The notes: generated from the sequence alone by a model not told the origin. Shown: positions 15,272 through 23,955, numbered from the stretch's first letter. The stretch is DNA of 64,000 nt from Mucilaginibacter agri (GCF_009928685.1 NZ_WWEO01000045.1:310001-374000); one strand, 5' to 3'. Program-made: numbers and translations.

Positions 15272-17851
15272 TTACGCCAGGTTACGGCCGGCATTTACAA
15301 TGCCATATACTGTGCGGATTACCAACTTGTTGTAAGTGCTGATCAATTCTTCGTCAGTTGTATTATTTAAGCATTCTAACGCATAATGTTGAACAATAAC
15401 CAATGGCAAAATAATTCTTTCACGGATGGCTATCGAACGCTTTTCCAATGGGTAAGCTTGCATTAATACCTCCGTACCGCTAAGTTCCAATAACAGCGAC
15501 TTGGTTTGCTCAAACTCGTTGTGAAGCATTTCCCAAAACTGGCCGAACTTTGCATCGTCTTTTAAATGCGCCGTGATCCTGAAATCTGATTTCGACATAG
15601 ACATCATGCAGTTGTCGATCATCGTTTTAAAGAAACCCGATTTCTGGTATAATTCTACAACTTCATCCCAACGGCCTTCAGCTTTTACTTTCTGAAGTGC
15701 AGCGCCAACGCCGTAAAAACCCGGGATATTTTGTTTCAATTGGCTCCAGGCTGTCACGAAGCTAATAGCACGCAGATCCTCCAATTTCAAAGGTGCATCG
15801 CTGTTGCTGCGTTTGGTTGGCCGGCTACTGATATTAACGCCAGACAATAATTTCAGCGGACTTAGTTTCTCCAGATATTCTGTAAATAACGGATGCTTGC
15901 GTAAGCCCATAAACAAGGCGTAGCTTTCATCAGCCATTATAGAAATTAATTCTTTATGCTTGTCGTCCAGTAAGTCCTTGTTGCTCTGGTGTAAAGCTGA
16001 TGCAATACCTGCATTAAATAACTGTTCGATATTAAATCTGGCCGTGTCAACCGAACCGTATTGCGAACTTACCGTTTGACCTTGTATGGTTAACTGGATA
16101 TGATTATTGGCAATTTCTTGCCCCATCGACGCATAGAAACGGTGTGTTTTACCACCTCCGCGAGCTGGAGGCCCCCCTCTCCCATCAAAAAACGCCAAAT
16201 CGATATCGTATTTACGGGCCATAGCTGTTAACTCAACCTTGGCTTTATAGATAGACCAGTTAGCCATTAAATAACCACCATCCTTGGTACTATCAGAGAA
16301 ACCAAGCATAATAGTTTGTTTGTTGCCTCTATTGGCAAGGTGTTTTTTATAGAATGGATGAGTATATAGGGTCTCCATTACTTCTGCCGCAACCTTTAAG
16401 TCGTTAACGGTTTCAAATAATGGCATAAAATCAATAGGCAAAGCATCCTGTTTCCAGCCGCTCCATAAAAACAGATTGATGAGCTGTAAGATATCCGAAG
16501 CCTGTTGGCAATTGCTGATAATAAACCGCTGGCAGGCCTTAAAACCGTTCTGTTGCTGAATTTGTTTAACCAGGCGAATGGTGTTCAATGTATCCTTAAT
16601 CAATGGCTCGGCATCATCCGGGCAATGGAAATCTGCCTCACTAAAAGCAATCGCCTTTATCTTATCGCTTTCAGAAAGGTCGTCGTATCCTTCGGGTAAA
16701 GTTACGCCTACTCTTGGCGCTATATAATGATTTACATCGCGCAATACGCGGCTATCTTGCCTGATGTCGAGCGTCGCAAAATAGCAACCAAATATTTTAA
16801 TCTTATGGGCCAGATCGTCGATAATGTCTACAAATAAACCGTAGTTGTCGGCAATCAGCATTTCTTTAACAGACTGTAGTAAAGAAAGCATTTGACTCTG
16901 TAAATCCTCTGGCGATTCTTTAGGGTTAAATGCGTTTTCGTACAGGATATTTTCCAACGATTGCATTGCCCCTTCAACACCTCTAAAGGTAATACGGCGT
17001 TTCAATAGCCTGAAATCGCGGTAATAGCAACGGAATATAATTTGCCTTAATAAGGAAGCAACTGTTTTGGTAGAATCTGTTTTAACGTTCGGGTTGCCAT
17101 CGCGGTCGCCGCCCGGCCAGAAACCTAATTCGAGCAATTGGTTAGCAAAGCCGTCAACATCAAACGCCTCGTTTAATTTAGATTGTGTTGCTGCCAGTGC
17201 ATGATAAAATACATTCTCCAGGAACCAGATCAGGCTCACTGCTTCATCAACCGGAGTTGGCGAAGTTTTATTGAAGAACGGCGTTTTACCCAATTGCTGT
17301 AAAAGCAGATTGATGGAGTTGATATCATTAGTTTTCAGAGCCTCAATAAGGTCCGTCATGATACTGAGTACCCTGCTTGGATAAAATTGTGTGGGGTGCG
17401 CTGTAAGCACCAAGCGCAAAGAGAAATTTTTCAGTTTCTCTTTAATGGCGTCGCGTTGTTGATCATCATCGCCTATCTGCTGCAATAAAGTTTGTAAGGT
17501 GCCACTCTCGTCGGCCTTGGTAGTTTTACTGAATGATGAATCTTCTATGGCATCAAACAACACCACCTGGCGTTCTATATATTGTATAAACCTAAACAAG
17601 CGGTTAAGCTGTTCTTTTTGGTCGATATCGGGTACGTACTTTTTAAAGAACGATTTAATGATATCAGAAGGCGACTCCTGGTTGGCCGTTCCCTTTTCGC
17701 AATGGGCGCTAAAAAATGGTAACAGGTTGCCGGTATCTTTAACCTGGTAAAATGGTAACGTTAAAAATAAACTGTTGTACAGCTCGAAGCGGGTGATAAC
17801 TTCCTGATTAAATACCGACTCGCGCTGACTTAGAGTGTTTGCAGATGACAT
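15272..17851 (-). CDS. ppc: Phosphoenolpyruvate carboxylase
   Basis: An 859-residue PEP carboxylase, which makes oxaloacetate from PEP and bicarbonate to refill the TCA cycle. Conserved blocks are VLTAHPTQ with catalytic His152, GFWPGGDRDGNPNV (243-256), LDIRQDS (361-367), MLGFSDSTKDGG (515-526) and the glycine-rich loop FFDGRGGPPARGGG (554-567). Two points are unusual against the plant and E. coli enzymes: the FHGRGG histidine is Asp556 here, and the C-terminus reads AGRNLA rather than the usual RNTG. Both appear to be features of a Bacteroidota subfamily rather than damage, since the frame is intact. It is divergent from the FUSC-like gene; a minus-strand TATATTTA (17922-17915) is a possible -7 element. 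Confidence 0.95.
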   Translation of the reverse strand: MSSANTLSQRESVFNQEVITRFELYNSLFLTLPFYQVKDTGNLLPFFSAHCEKGTANQESPSDIIKSFFKKYVPDIDQKEQLNRLFRFIQYIERQVVLFDAIEDSSFSKTTKADESGTLQTLLQQIGDDDQQRDAIKEKLKNFSLRLVLTAHPTQFYPSRVLSIMTDLIEALKTNDINSINLLLQQLGKTPFFNKTSPTPVDEAVSLIWFLENVFYHALAATQSKLNEAFDVDGFANQLLELGFWPGGDRDGNPNVKTDSTKTVASLLRQIIFRCYYRDFRLLKRRITFRGVEGAMQSLENILYENAFNPKESPEDLQSQMLSLLQSVKEMLIADNYGLFVDIIDDLAHKIKIFGCYFATLDIRQDSRVLRDVNHYIAPRVGVTLPEGYDDLSESDKIKAIAFSEADFHCPDDAEPLIKDTLNTIRLVKQIQQQNGFKACQRFIISNCQQASDILQLINLFLWSGWKQDALPIDFMPLFETVNDLKVAAEVMETLYTHPFYKKHLANRGNKQTIMLGFSDSTKDGGYLMANWSIYKAKVELTAMARKYDIDLAFFDGRGGPPARGGGKTHRFYASMGQEIANNHIQLTIQGQTVSSQYGSVDTARFNIEQLFNAGIASALHQSNKDLLDDKHKELISIMADESYALFMGLRKHPLFTEYLEKLSPLKLLSGVNISSRPTKRSNSDAPLKLEDLRAISFVTAWSQLKQNIPGFYGVGAALQKVKAEGRWDEVVELYQKSGFFKTMIDNCMMSMSKSDFRITAHLKDDAKFGQFWEMLHNEFEQTKSLLLELSGTEVLMQAYPLEKRSIAIRERIILPLVIVQHYALECLNNTTDEELISTYNKLVIRTVYGIVNAGRNLA

Positions 17852-17997
17852 AGACGATTTAGAGAGAACTGAAAAAAACGACAGACCATGTTACGATCTG
17901 TTTTAATTGTTCTGTAAATATAATTATCTACCGAGATTATCGACAATGTTTTTGTTACAATCTTCGCACGTTTTTAAAGCAGGAACATTATTTGTTA

Positions 17998-18005
17998 TAA
18001 ATTTG
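17998..18005 (+). promoter_or_regulatory. Candidate -7 element for the FUSC-like gene
   Basis: TAAATTTG matches the consensus exactly and lies 27 bp before the ATG at 18033. Confidence 0.45.
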
Positions 18006-18032
18006 CAGTCACCAACCGCTGCAATCTAAAAA

Positions 18033-20222
18033 ATGGCCGTTCACCAACGCGAAATAAAAAGCTTCTTTTACAGTCAGTATTTTTCGGATGGGTTGCGCAT
18101 CACCCTTGGGGTTTTACTCCCATCTCTCATATTAGCGCAATTTGGGCAGCTTGAGTTAGGACTTACCTTATCGCTGGGTGCTGTTTGCGTTTGCGTGGTT
18201 GATACCCCCGGGCCCGAAGTTTACAAGCGCAATGCGATGCTTATTTGTAACGCACTAGTTTTACTCGTGGCAATAATAACGGGTTTTGCAAGGCTTAATG
18301 TATATACACTAGGTATTGAGGTGGTGGCCGCATCATTCGTATTCTCTATGTTTACGGTATACGGTAACAGGGCTGCATCTATAGGCACATCGTCACTATT
18401 AGTGATGATATTTATGATGGACAAAGGCCTGCAACCCAATGAAGTACTAAAATACAGCGCGATCATTACCGCTGGCGGGGTTTGGTACATGATTATGAGC
18501 CTCGTGTTTTTTGGCATCAGACCATATCGCGCAGCACAGCAGGCCCTGGGGGAAAATATTGTTGATGTGGTGAAATTTCTGCGTATCAAAGCCGATTTCT
18601 ATTTACCAGAAACCGATATAGAGCAAAACTATCGTAAGCTAGTTTCTCAACAAATAAAAGTAAGTCAGCATCAAGACAATGTGCGCGAGTTGCTATTTAA
18701 AACACGTTTAATTGTAAAGGAATCGACTCACGCGAGCCGGGTACTGGTACTTACGTTTGTTGATCTGGTTGATATGTTTGAGCAGATTATGGCCACGCAT
18801 TATGATTATCAGGAAATTCGCGACCGCTTTGCCGGCACTGATATATTACCGCACATTGGCCATCTGATACATCAAATGGCAGGCGAATTGGACAACGTGG
18901 GGTACGCCATATTAGCCAACTCGAGGTATCGGCGCATCAAAAATTTCAATACCCAGTTGGAAGAATTGAAGTTGGAAATCGATAATACTTCGGCCCATCT
19001 TTCGGGATCAAGTAATTTGGTGCTCAAAAAAATCCTCATTAACCTTCGCGATTTTAATCAGAAGATCATTGATATCTGCAAATACTATAACTCAAAATCT
19101 GCGGAAGGCCTGATCTCAAAAAAGGGAGATGTGGAATACACCAAGTTTGTTGCCCATCAGGATTATACACCGCATATATTATTTGATAACCTTTCATTTA
19201 AATCGTCGGGATTTAAACATGCTTTAAGAGTATCATTAGTTTGTTTAGTTGGCTTTATTATTACCAAAAGCAACGGCTTGCTCGAACTAATTAATGATTT
19301 CACCGGCCAGAACATCAAATTCGGACACCATAGTTACTGGGTATTACTTACCATTATCGTAATCCTTAAACCTGGTTTCAGCCTATCAAAACAGCGGAAT
19401 TACGAGCGAGTTGCAGGTACTATTATAGGCGGCGCCATAGGTGTTTTGATACTAACCTTTCTTCATAACAAAACATTGGAAGTAGTGCTGCTAATGTTGT
19501 TTATGATGGGGGCTTACAGTTTTTTAAGGGTGAATTATATTACTAGCGTTATTTTTATGACGCCCTATGTACTCATCCTCTTCAAATTTTTAGGCGTTGG
19601 ACACCTGGATGCAGCCGAAGAACGTATTATCGATACCATCTTAGGCGCGTCTCTTTCATTTTTGGCCAGTTATCTCCTATTCCCATCTTGGGAGTCGGAA
19701 CAGCTACGGGAAACTTCGCTGGATGTGGTGGATGCCAACATTAGATATTTGATTACGCTGGGCGAAAACCTTACTGGCAAGCCACGATCAACAATGGACT
19801 ATAAACTGGCTCGCAAGGATGTGTTTGTAAAATCCGCCAACCTTTCGGCAGCTTTTGAACGCATGGTGTCCGAACCCAAAAGCAAGCAAAAGAAAAGCAA
19901 AGACGTGCACAAATTTGTGGTTTTAAACCATATTCTATCATCTTACCTCGCAACTATTGCGTCAAATATTGCAGCAAACACCGTGATCCATCTGCGTGCA
20001 GACAATTTGAAAATGCTGAAACGCGATATCGCCGTGTTAAATGAAAGCAGTAAAAAACTGGGTGGCAATAGCTTTGAGTTTACGGCCGAAAAAACCGTAG
20101 CCGACGATGAGCTGACACCTGAAAGTACAGCAGATCAGGAACTACTGAAAGAGCAACTGGGCTTCATCAATAAAATAGCCAACGATATTGGCCGGATAAC
20201 CGATAATCTGGTTTTACAATAA
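18033..20222 (+). CDS. FUSC-like inner membrane protein (YccS/YhfK type)
   Basis: A 729-residue protein with two hydrophobic halves. The first membrane block spans about residues 15-165, a soluble helical region about 170-395, and the second membrane block (GFKHALRVSLVCLVGFIITK..., HHSYWVLLTIIVILKPGFSLSKQR, then RVAGTIIGGAIGVL) runs to about residue 555, followed by a cytoplasmic tail. The HSYWVLLTIIVILKPGFS and ERVAGTIIGG motifs are the FUSC hallmark shared with YccS, AaeB and plant aluminium-activated channels. These proteins are thought to export aromatic acids or similar anions; the substrate here is unknown. Its last 9 bp overlap the convergent phoH-like gene. Confidence 0.88.
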   Translation: MAVHQREIKSFFYSQYFSDGLRITLGVLLPSLILAQFGQLELGLTLSLGAVCVCVVDTPGPEVYKRNAMLICNALVLLVAIITGFARLNVYTLGIEVVAASFVFSMFTVYGNRAASIGTSSLLVMIFMMDKGLQPNEVLKYSAIITAGGVWYMIMSLVFFGIRPYRAAQQALGENIVDVVKFLRIKADFYLPETDIEQNYRKLVSQQIKVSQHQDNVRELLFKTRLIVKESTHASRVLVLTFVDLVDMFEQIMATHYDYQEIRDRFAGTDILPHIGHLIHQMAGELDNVGYAILANSRYRRIKNFNTQLEELKLEIDNTSAHLSGSSNLVLKKILINLRDFNQKIIDICKYYNSKSAEGLISKKGDVEYTKFVAHQDYTPHILFDNLSFKSSGFKHALRVSLVCLVGFIITKSNGLLELINDFTGQNIKFGHHSYWVLLTIIVILKPGFSLSKQRNYERVAGTIIGGAIGVLILTFLHNKTLEVVLLMLFMMGAYSFLRVNYITSVIFMTPYVLILFKFLGVGHLDAAEERIIDTILGASLSFLASYLLFPSWESEQLRETSLDVVDANIRYLITLGENLTGKPRSTMDYKLARKDVFVKSANLSAAFERMVSEPKSKQKKSKDVHKFVVLNHILSSYLATIASNIAANTVIHLRADNLKMLKRDIAVLNESSKKLGGNSFEFTAEKTVADDELTPESTADQELLKEQLGFINKIANDIGRITDNLVLQ

Positions 20223-21569
20223 TTCGGTAGCCAGGTTAGCCAGTTCGCTCCGCTCCCCTTTTTGCAGGGTGATATGCGCATAAAGCGGATGGTCTTTCGC
20301 CCGATCTATCAAATAAGACAACCCATTACTTTCCGCATCTAAATAAGGTGTGTCTATCTGATAAATATCACCCGTGAATACAAACTTGCTGTTTTCGCCG
20401 GCACGCGATATAATGGTTTTAATTTCGTGCGGAGTAAGATTTTGAGCTTCGTCTACTATAAAGAAGATTTTGGTAAGCGTACGCCCACGTATAAACGCAA
20501 GCGGAGCTATCGATATTTTGTCTGTAGTAACCAGTTCATCTATCTTGATCTGCATTTTAGGATCATCGGCAAATTGCTCGCGGATAAACTTAAGGTTATC
20601 CCAAATGGGCGCCATGTATGGGTCCACCTTGCTTTTTACATCGCCCGGCAAAAAACCAATATCTTTGTTGCTTAGCGGAACTATCGGGCGGGTAACATAA
20701 ACCTGTCGGTAAGTTTTGCGCTGTTCTAACGCACTGGCAAGCGCTATAAGGGTTTTACCCGTGCCGGCGTTACCTTGTATGGTTACCAGCTTAATTTCGG
20801 GGTCTAACAGGGCGTGTATAGCAAAGGCTTGCTCAGTGTTTTTAGGTGAGATTCTAAAAGCAGACTGCTCTGCTACATATTCTACCGCCTCGGTTGCTGA
20901 ATTGTAGAAACCCGGAATCGATTTGTTTTTACTGTTTAAAATGTAAAAGCGGTTGCCTGGAGGCGGTTTAATACCCAAAGTATCTGGCGAGGCAATACGT
21001 TGCTTAATAAACTGATTGATGGTTTTATCAGTAAGCTTATCCAGTACCGTTTTACCGGTATAAAGCTCGTCTAAATTTTTAATCTTACCAGTTTCGTAAT
21101 CTTCGGCATTAAGGTTAAGTGCTTTGGCTTTCAGGCGGAGACATATATCTTTAGAAACTAATATCACCCGCTTGTCCGGGCTTTCCTCTTGCAGGCTCAA
21201 TGCTGCATTTAATATCCTGTGATCGGTTTTGTTATCGCCGAAAATAGCTACGGCATCTAATGTGGCAATTGATTTATCCATTACCACCCGGAAGCTACCT
21301 TTGTTATGTCCTTTTAGCGGCAACCAATCGTTGAGCGTATGTTCACCGGCAAACTCGTCCATTAGGCGAATAAAGCTTCGGGCTTCGAAATTACGGGTAT
21401 CGTTACCCGTTTTCATATTGTCGAGTTCTTCCAAAACCTGCACCGGGATGGCCACATCATGTTCCTGGAAGTTTTCAAAAGCATTATGATCGTAGAGGAT
21501 CACAGACGTATCTAATACAAATATTTTTTTAGTACCGGCAGCTGCACGGCCCCTGCTCTCTTTAGCCAT
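20214..21569 (-). CDS. PIN domain-PhoH ATPase fusion (PhoH2/YlaK type)
   Basis: A 451-residue fusion. The N-terminal PIN nuclease domain (about residues 14-150) shows acidic residues in VLDTSV (Asp20), LEELD (Glu48), TDH (Asp116) and VSKD (Asp141). The C-terminal PhoH ATPase has the Walker A GNAGTGKT (266-273) and Walker B IFFIVDEAQN (368-377), plus YVTRPIVPLSNKDIGFLPGD. Characterised PhoH2 proteins unwind and cleave RNA in an ATP-dependent way. No antitoxin-like gene is adjacent, unlike the mycobacterial version. A near-consensus -7 element (minus-strand TAATTTAG, 21581-21574) ends 4 nt before the ATG, so the mRNA may be leaderless. Confidence 0.92.
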   Translation of the reverse strand: MAKESRGRAAAGTKKIFVLDTSVILYDHNAFENFQEHDVAIPVQVLEELDNMKTGNDTRNFEARSFIRLMDEFAGEHTLNDWLPLKGHNKGSFRVVMDKSIATLDAVAIFGDNKTDHRILNAALSLQEESPDKRVILVSKDICLRLKAKALNLNAEDYETGKIKNLDELYTGKTVLDKLTDKTINQFIKQRIASPDTLGIKPPPGNRFYILNSKNKSIPGFYNSATEAVEYVAEQSAFRISPKNTEQAFAIHALLDPEIKLVTIQGNAGTGKTLIALASALEQRKTYRQVYVTRPIVPLSNKDIGFLPGDVKSKVDPYMAPIWDNLKFIREQFADDPKMQIKIDELVTTDKISIAPLAFIRGRTLTKIFFIVDEAQNLTPHEIKTIISRAGENSKFVFTGDIYQIDTPYLDAESNGLSYLIDRAKDHPLYAHITLQKGERSELANLATELL

Positions 21570-21876
21570 TATGCTAAATTAAAAGATTTTACGAATGGCG
21601 AAGATAAATGGACAGTTTTTATGGATGCATTTTACGATGAGCAACCTTGACAATGCGAATCTTGTGGAATTAGATTTAGCAACACATTTGTCATCTCGAA
21701 CGATAGTGAGAGATCTTCTGCGCTTTTATAGGCGATGAAGTTTATAAGCAATATGATATGCACAGGCATTGCGCGTCCCCATAGCCATGGAGAGTATCCG
21801 CTCCTGCTGGTGGAAAAGTAAGAATGACAAGATATTTAGGGGGGGGCAAGTAATCAACGAAAACCTGTATAAAACG
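21570..21876. other. Non-coding spacer with a REP-like repeat
   Basis: A 307-bp region between phoH and the terminator of the first RNA. It contains the phoH promoter at its left end, a palindromic repeat (21688-21830) and a run of eight G at 21838-21846 or thereabouts. No protein gene is supported. Confidence 0.55.
21688..21830. repeat. REP-like palindromic element
   Basis: The element begins ttgtcatctcgaacgatag and ends gaatgacaa, so its outer ends (TTGTCAT / ATGACAA) match those of the 6582-6671 element, though the inside differs. Such elements are often spread by REP-associated transposases, none of which is in the window. Confidence 0.5.
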
Positions 21877-21918
21877 AAAACGGAGATCAATATTCTGTTC
21901 GAATACGATCTCCGTTTT
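21877..21918 (-). terminator. Intrinsic terminator of RNA copy A
   Basis: aaaacggagatc pairs with gatctccgtttt, extended by an inner tattc/gaata pair. On the minus strand the stem is followed by TTTTCGTTTTATA. Confidence 0.85.
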
Positions 21919-22317
21919 ACACTTCATGATAAACCGTAGCCTCTCGTGAAGCACCAATAACGCTGTGTAGTAATTTAACCGATTTACCTTTCTTAAACTG
22001 CAACGCAGTAGCTTACTTGTTAAATCATTGCTTTAGTTCCACTTTTTCAACACATTACCCCGTAGAGCAAGCATCTTAATTTGTAACCACAATACCTCTG
22101 GTAAATTAGCTTCAGTAATTTTATCACCTTAATGATCTTCTGCTTGCGCATATCTTCATTTTGGATAAGTTTTTCGCTCACGCGAATCCTTCATCTTTTT
22201 GCAGTGACATTGATTGTCCGTAGTAACTTAGGGTCTTCCCTTGATCTTTAGCGCTTCCGAAGATTTGCCCGATTCAATTTCCGTATCCCAAGGCTGTCAA
22301 AGTACGTCGTTCTTGAT
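21877..22317 (-). ncRNA. Structured non-coding RNA, copy A (unknown family)
   Basis: A roughly 440-nt transcription unit on the minus strand without a usable reading frame, related to copy B at 22534-22965. The 94-nt 5' block (22218-22311) is identical to copy B at 89 positions; a 19-nt block (22089-22107) and a 13-nt block (22060-22072) are identical. Hairpins with UUCG (22256-22263), GCAA (22141-22150) and GUGA (22173-22186) loops and a GC-rich stem (21997-22009) have counterparts in copy B with different stem bases. It starts downstream of a TTGAC box (minus strand, 22352-22348) and ends in a strong terminator. I compared it mentally with RNase P, tmRNA, SRP and 6S RNA and with group I/II introns, and it fits none. 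Function unknown. Confidence 0.75.
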
Positions 22318-22319
22318 AA

Positions 22320-22352
22320 ATGCAATATCGGACGAAAATCAATACGTGTCAA
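22320..22352 (-). promoter_or_regulatory. Candidate promoter of RNA copy A
   Basis: On the minus strand TTGAC (22352-22348) is followed after a spacer by a weak -7, TATTGCAT (22327-22320). The TTGAC lies 37 bp from the conserved RNA block, exactly the same distance as in copy B. Confidence 0.45.
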
Positions 22353-22533
22353 GTAAAAAGTTAAAATAATTAAAATATATTTATTAAGTTATTGATTTTC
22401 AGTTAGAATAATTTAATCTTAAACCTCTAAACTAATATAACTATGCCTGAGTGCAGATTATATGTATTTCCAGCAAGCAGATTTCTCCTAACGTCGAAAT
22501 ACAAAATTTATATTGGAGAAGGTTATAAATGCA

Positions 22534-22572
22534 AAACGGAGGCCAACTTCCGTTAAGATGTTGCCTCCGTTT
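22534..22572 (-). terminator. Intrinsic terminator of RNA copy B
   Basis: aaacggaggc pairs with gcctccgttt, extended by aac/gtt past a bulged base. On the minus strand the stem is followed by TTTTGCATTTATA. Compared with copy A the stem has changed on both sides while staying paired. Confidence 0.85.
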
Positions 22573-22965
22573 CTAACTCCGCATTGGGCCGTGGCCTTCA
22601 GAAGAGCACCAAAACGCTTATAGTACGATTTAACCGATCAGACTTTCCGCCCCGCCGAAGCAAAGCATACTTGTCAACGATCATTGTTTTTGCTTGCATT
22701 TTTCGCGCTACACTCCGTAGAGCAAGCGGCTAATTACAAACAACAATACCTCTGGTAAATTGGCCCCGGTGATTTCATCATTATTGTGAGGTTATACTTG
22801 CGTAAATTTTCACACCGTAAAACATACACTCACGTTTATGTTAAACTCTTAATGAAGATTGATCTTCCGTGGTAATTTAGGGTCTTCCCTTGATCTTTAG
22901 CGCGCCCGAAGGTTTGCCCGATTCAATTTCCGTATCCCAAGGCTGTCAAAGTACGTCGTTTCTGA
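22534..22965 (-). ncRNA. Structured non-coding RNA, copy B (unknown family)
   Basis: A roughly 430-nt unit on the minus strand, upstream (in transcription sense) of copy A and on the same strand. It keeps the same order of conserved blocks: the 94-nt block (22867-22960), the 19-nt block (22743-22761), the 13-nt block (22715-22727) and the terminator. Hairpins corresponding to those of copy A keep their tetraloops while stems differ: UUCG at 22905-22912, GUGA at 22822-22841, GCAA at 22795-22804, and a UUCG-capped stem at 22650-22665. The longest AUG frame I followed inside encodes only 14 residues and is not shared by copy A. It follows the radical-SAM operon by 235 bp but has its own promoter. 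Function unknown. Confidence 0.77.
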
Positions 22966-22970
22966 TATTT

Positions 22971-23001
22971 CTAAGGTACTGTGTTACAATGCTTTTGTCA
23001 A
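22971..23001 (-). promoter_or_regulatory. Candidate promoter of RNA copy B
   Basis: On the minus strand TTGAC (23001-22997) and TACCTTAG (22978-22971, one mismatch to TAnnTTTG) are separated by 18 nt, which fits the Bacteroidota -33/-7 spacing. Transcription would start near 22965. Confidence 0.6.
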
Positions 23002-23199
23002 GCCTAAAATCGAACTTTTTCTTAACAGGCTTATTAACAGAAAAATGATCGTTATTAACATTCTAAAAATGAGTCAATTAGCTATTAAATGCTATTTAAC
23101 CCCTTTTTCACTACAGTAATTAACATTTAACTTATAAACATTTTGCAGGTGTTTAACGCTTTATTTTCAATCTGTTACCTGTTAAAATTATTTACGAGC

Positions 23200-23955
23200 T
23201 TATATTTTTTCGGTTAAATGTTTCCAGTATCGCTTGGGCACATGGCGTAAATGGAGCTTGGTATTTTTGCGGGCTGGTATATTTACGCTGGTAAAATAGT
23301 TACGCCATAAATCCTGATATACCGCCTCGTCATCATTATAGGCAGAGATTACGTTACCTGGATTAACGGTTGCAAAATCGAGTGAGATAAATTGGGTTTC
23401 GTTCATGTCGTAATACAAGCCGTAGTTTCGTCTGACGTCATAAATGATCCACTTTTGATCGGCATAACGGTTTCTGAAATGCCTTATCAATAAAGGCAAT
23501 ACATTATAATCGGGTTCTATGGCCGAGTAAAATGTTTTATCCTTCAATTCCTGAAAACGGATAAATGCTTCCATCCTGTGCTTTTCGCGCCGCACCATGC
23601 GCACTATTTCGGATACGCGCATCACATATTTGTTGCCGTAATCTTCCTCAATATTTTTAGGTGAATCAAATACATAACGTATATAGCCAATCAAATTATC
23701 GTCCTCCCCTTCCATTTCGGCCATGTGAGCTGCATATAAGCGCTGCAGGCCCTGCGCGGATAGCTTTTGCTTTATTCCTTTCAAAACCCTGCTCGCCCTG
23801 TTGTCGTCGGTTACTACCTTAATCACATTTTCAAATAAGGCCGTATTGTGCCACTCACCTTTTTGCATACGCACATGGGTTAGCCGGTGTTCATAAATTT
23901 CAAAAACGGCCGTCAGTAATCCTTCAAACGTGCCGTCGTATATCAGCGTAGTCAT
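23200..23955 (-). CDS. TIGR03915-type radical-SAM-associated DNA metabolism protein
   Basis: A 251-residue protein that starts on the base right after the stop codon of the radical SAM gene, the standard arrangement for the TIGR03916/TIGR03915 pair. Family features seen are the opening TTLIYDGTFEGLLTAVFEIYEHR, the central DNLIGYIRYVFDSPKNIEEDYGNKYVMRVSEIVRMVRREKHRMEAFIRFQ (a DUF4130-like region) and the C-terminal MNETQFISLDF with RHVPKRYWKHLTEK. The pair is annotated in databases as involved in DNA modification or repair, on genomic rather than biochemical grounds. No membrane segment is present. Its end lies 235 bp from the start of RNA copy B on the same strand. Confidence 0.88.
   Translation of the reverse strand: MTTLIYDGTFEGLLTAVFEIYEHRLTHVRMQKGEWHNTALFENVIKVVTDDNRASRVLKGIKQKLSAQGLQRLYAAHMAEMEGEDDNLIGYIRYVFDSPKNIEEDYGNKYVMRVSEIVRMVRREKHRMEAFIRFQELKDKTFYSAIEPDYNVLPLLIRHFRNRYADQKWIIYDVRRNYGLYYDMNETQFISLDFATVNPGNVISAYNDDEAVYQDLWRNYFTSVNIPARKNTKLHLRHVPKRYWKHLTEKI

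Noticed and set aside
21742..21957. 71-residue minus-strand reading frame
   Set aside because: It crosses the REP-like element and the terminator of RNA copy A and has no domain or signal; it is a chance frame in non-coding DNA.
21877..22965. Known RNA classes for the tandem RNAs: RNase P, tmRNA, SRP, 6S, group I/II intron, retron
   Set aside because: No RNase P GAGGAAAGUCC core, no tRNA-like ends or tag frame, no SRP GGUAAG/GCAGC-type loop, no intron catalytic domain, no reverse transcriptase nearby, and they are too long for 6S. Only a covariance search can settle it.
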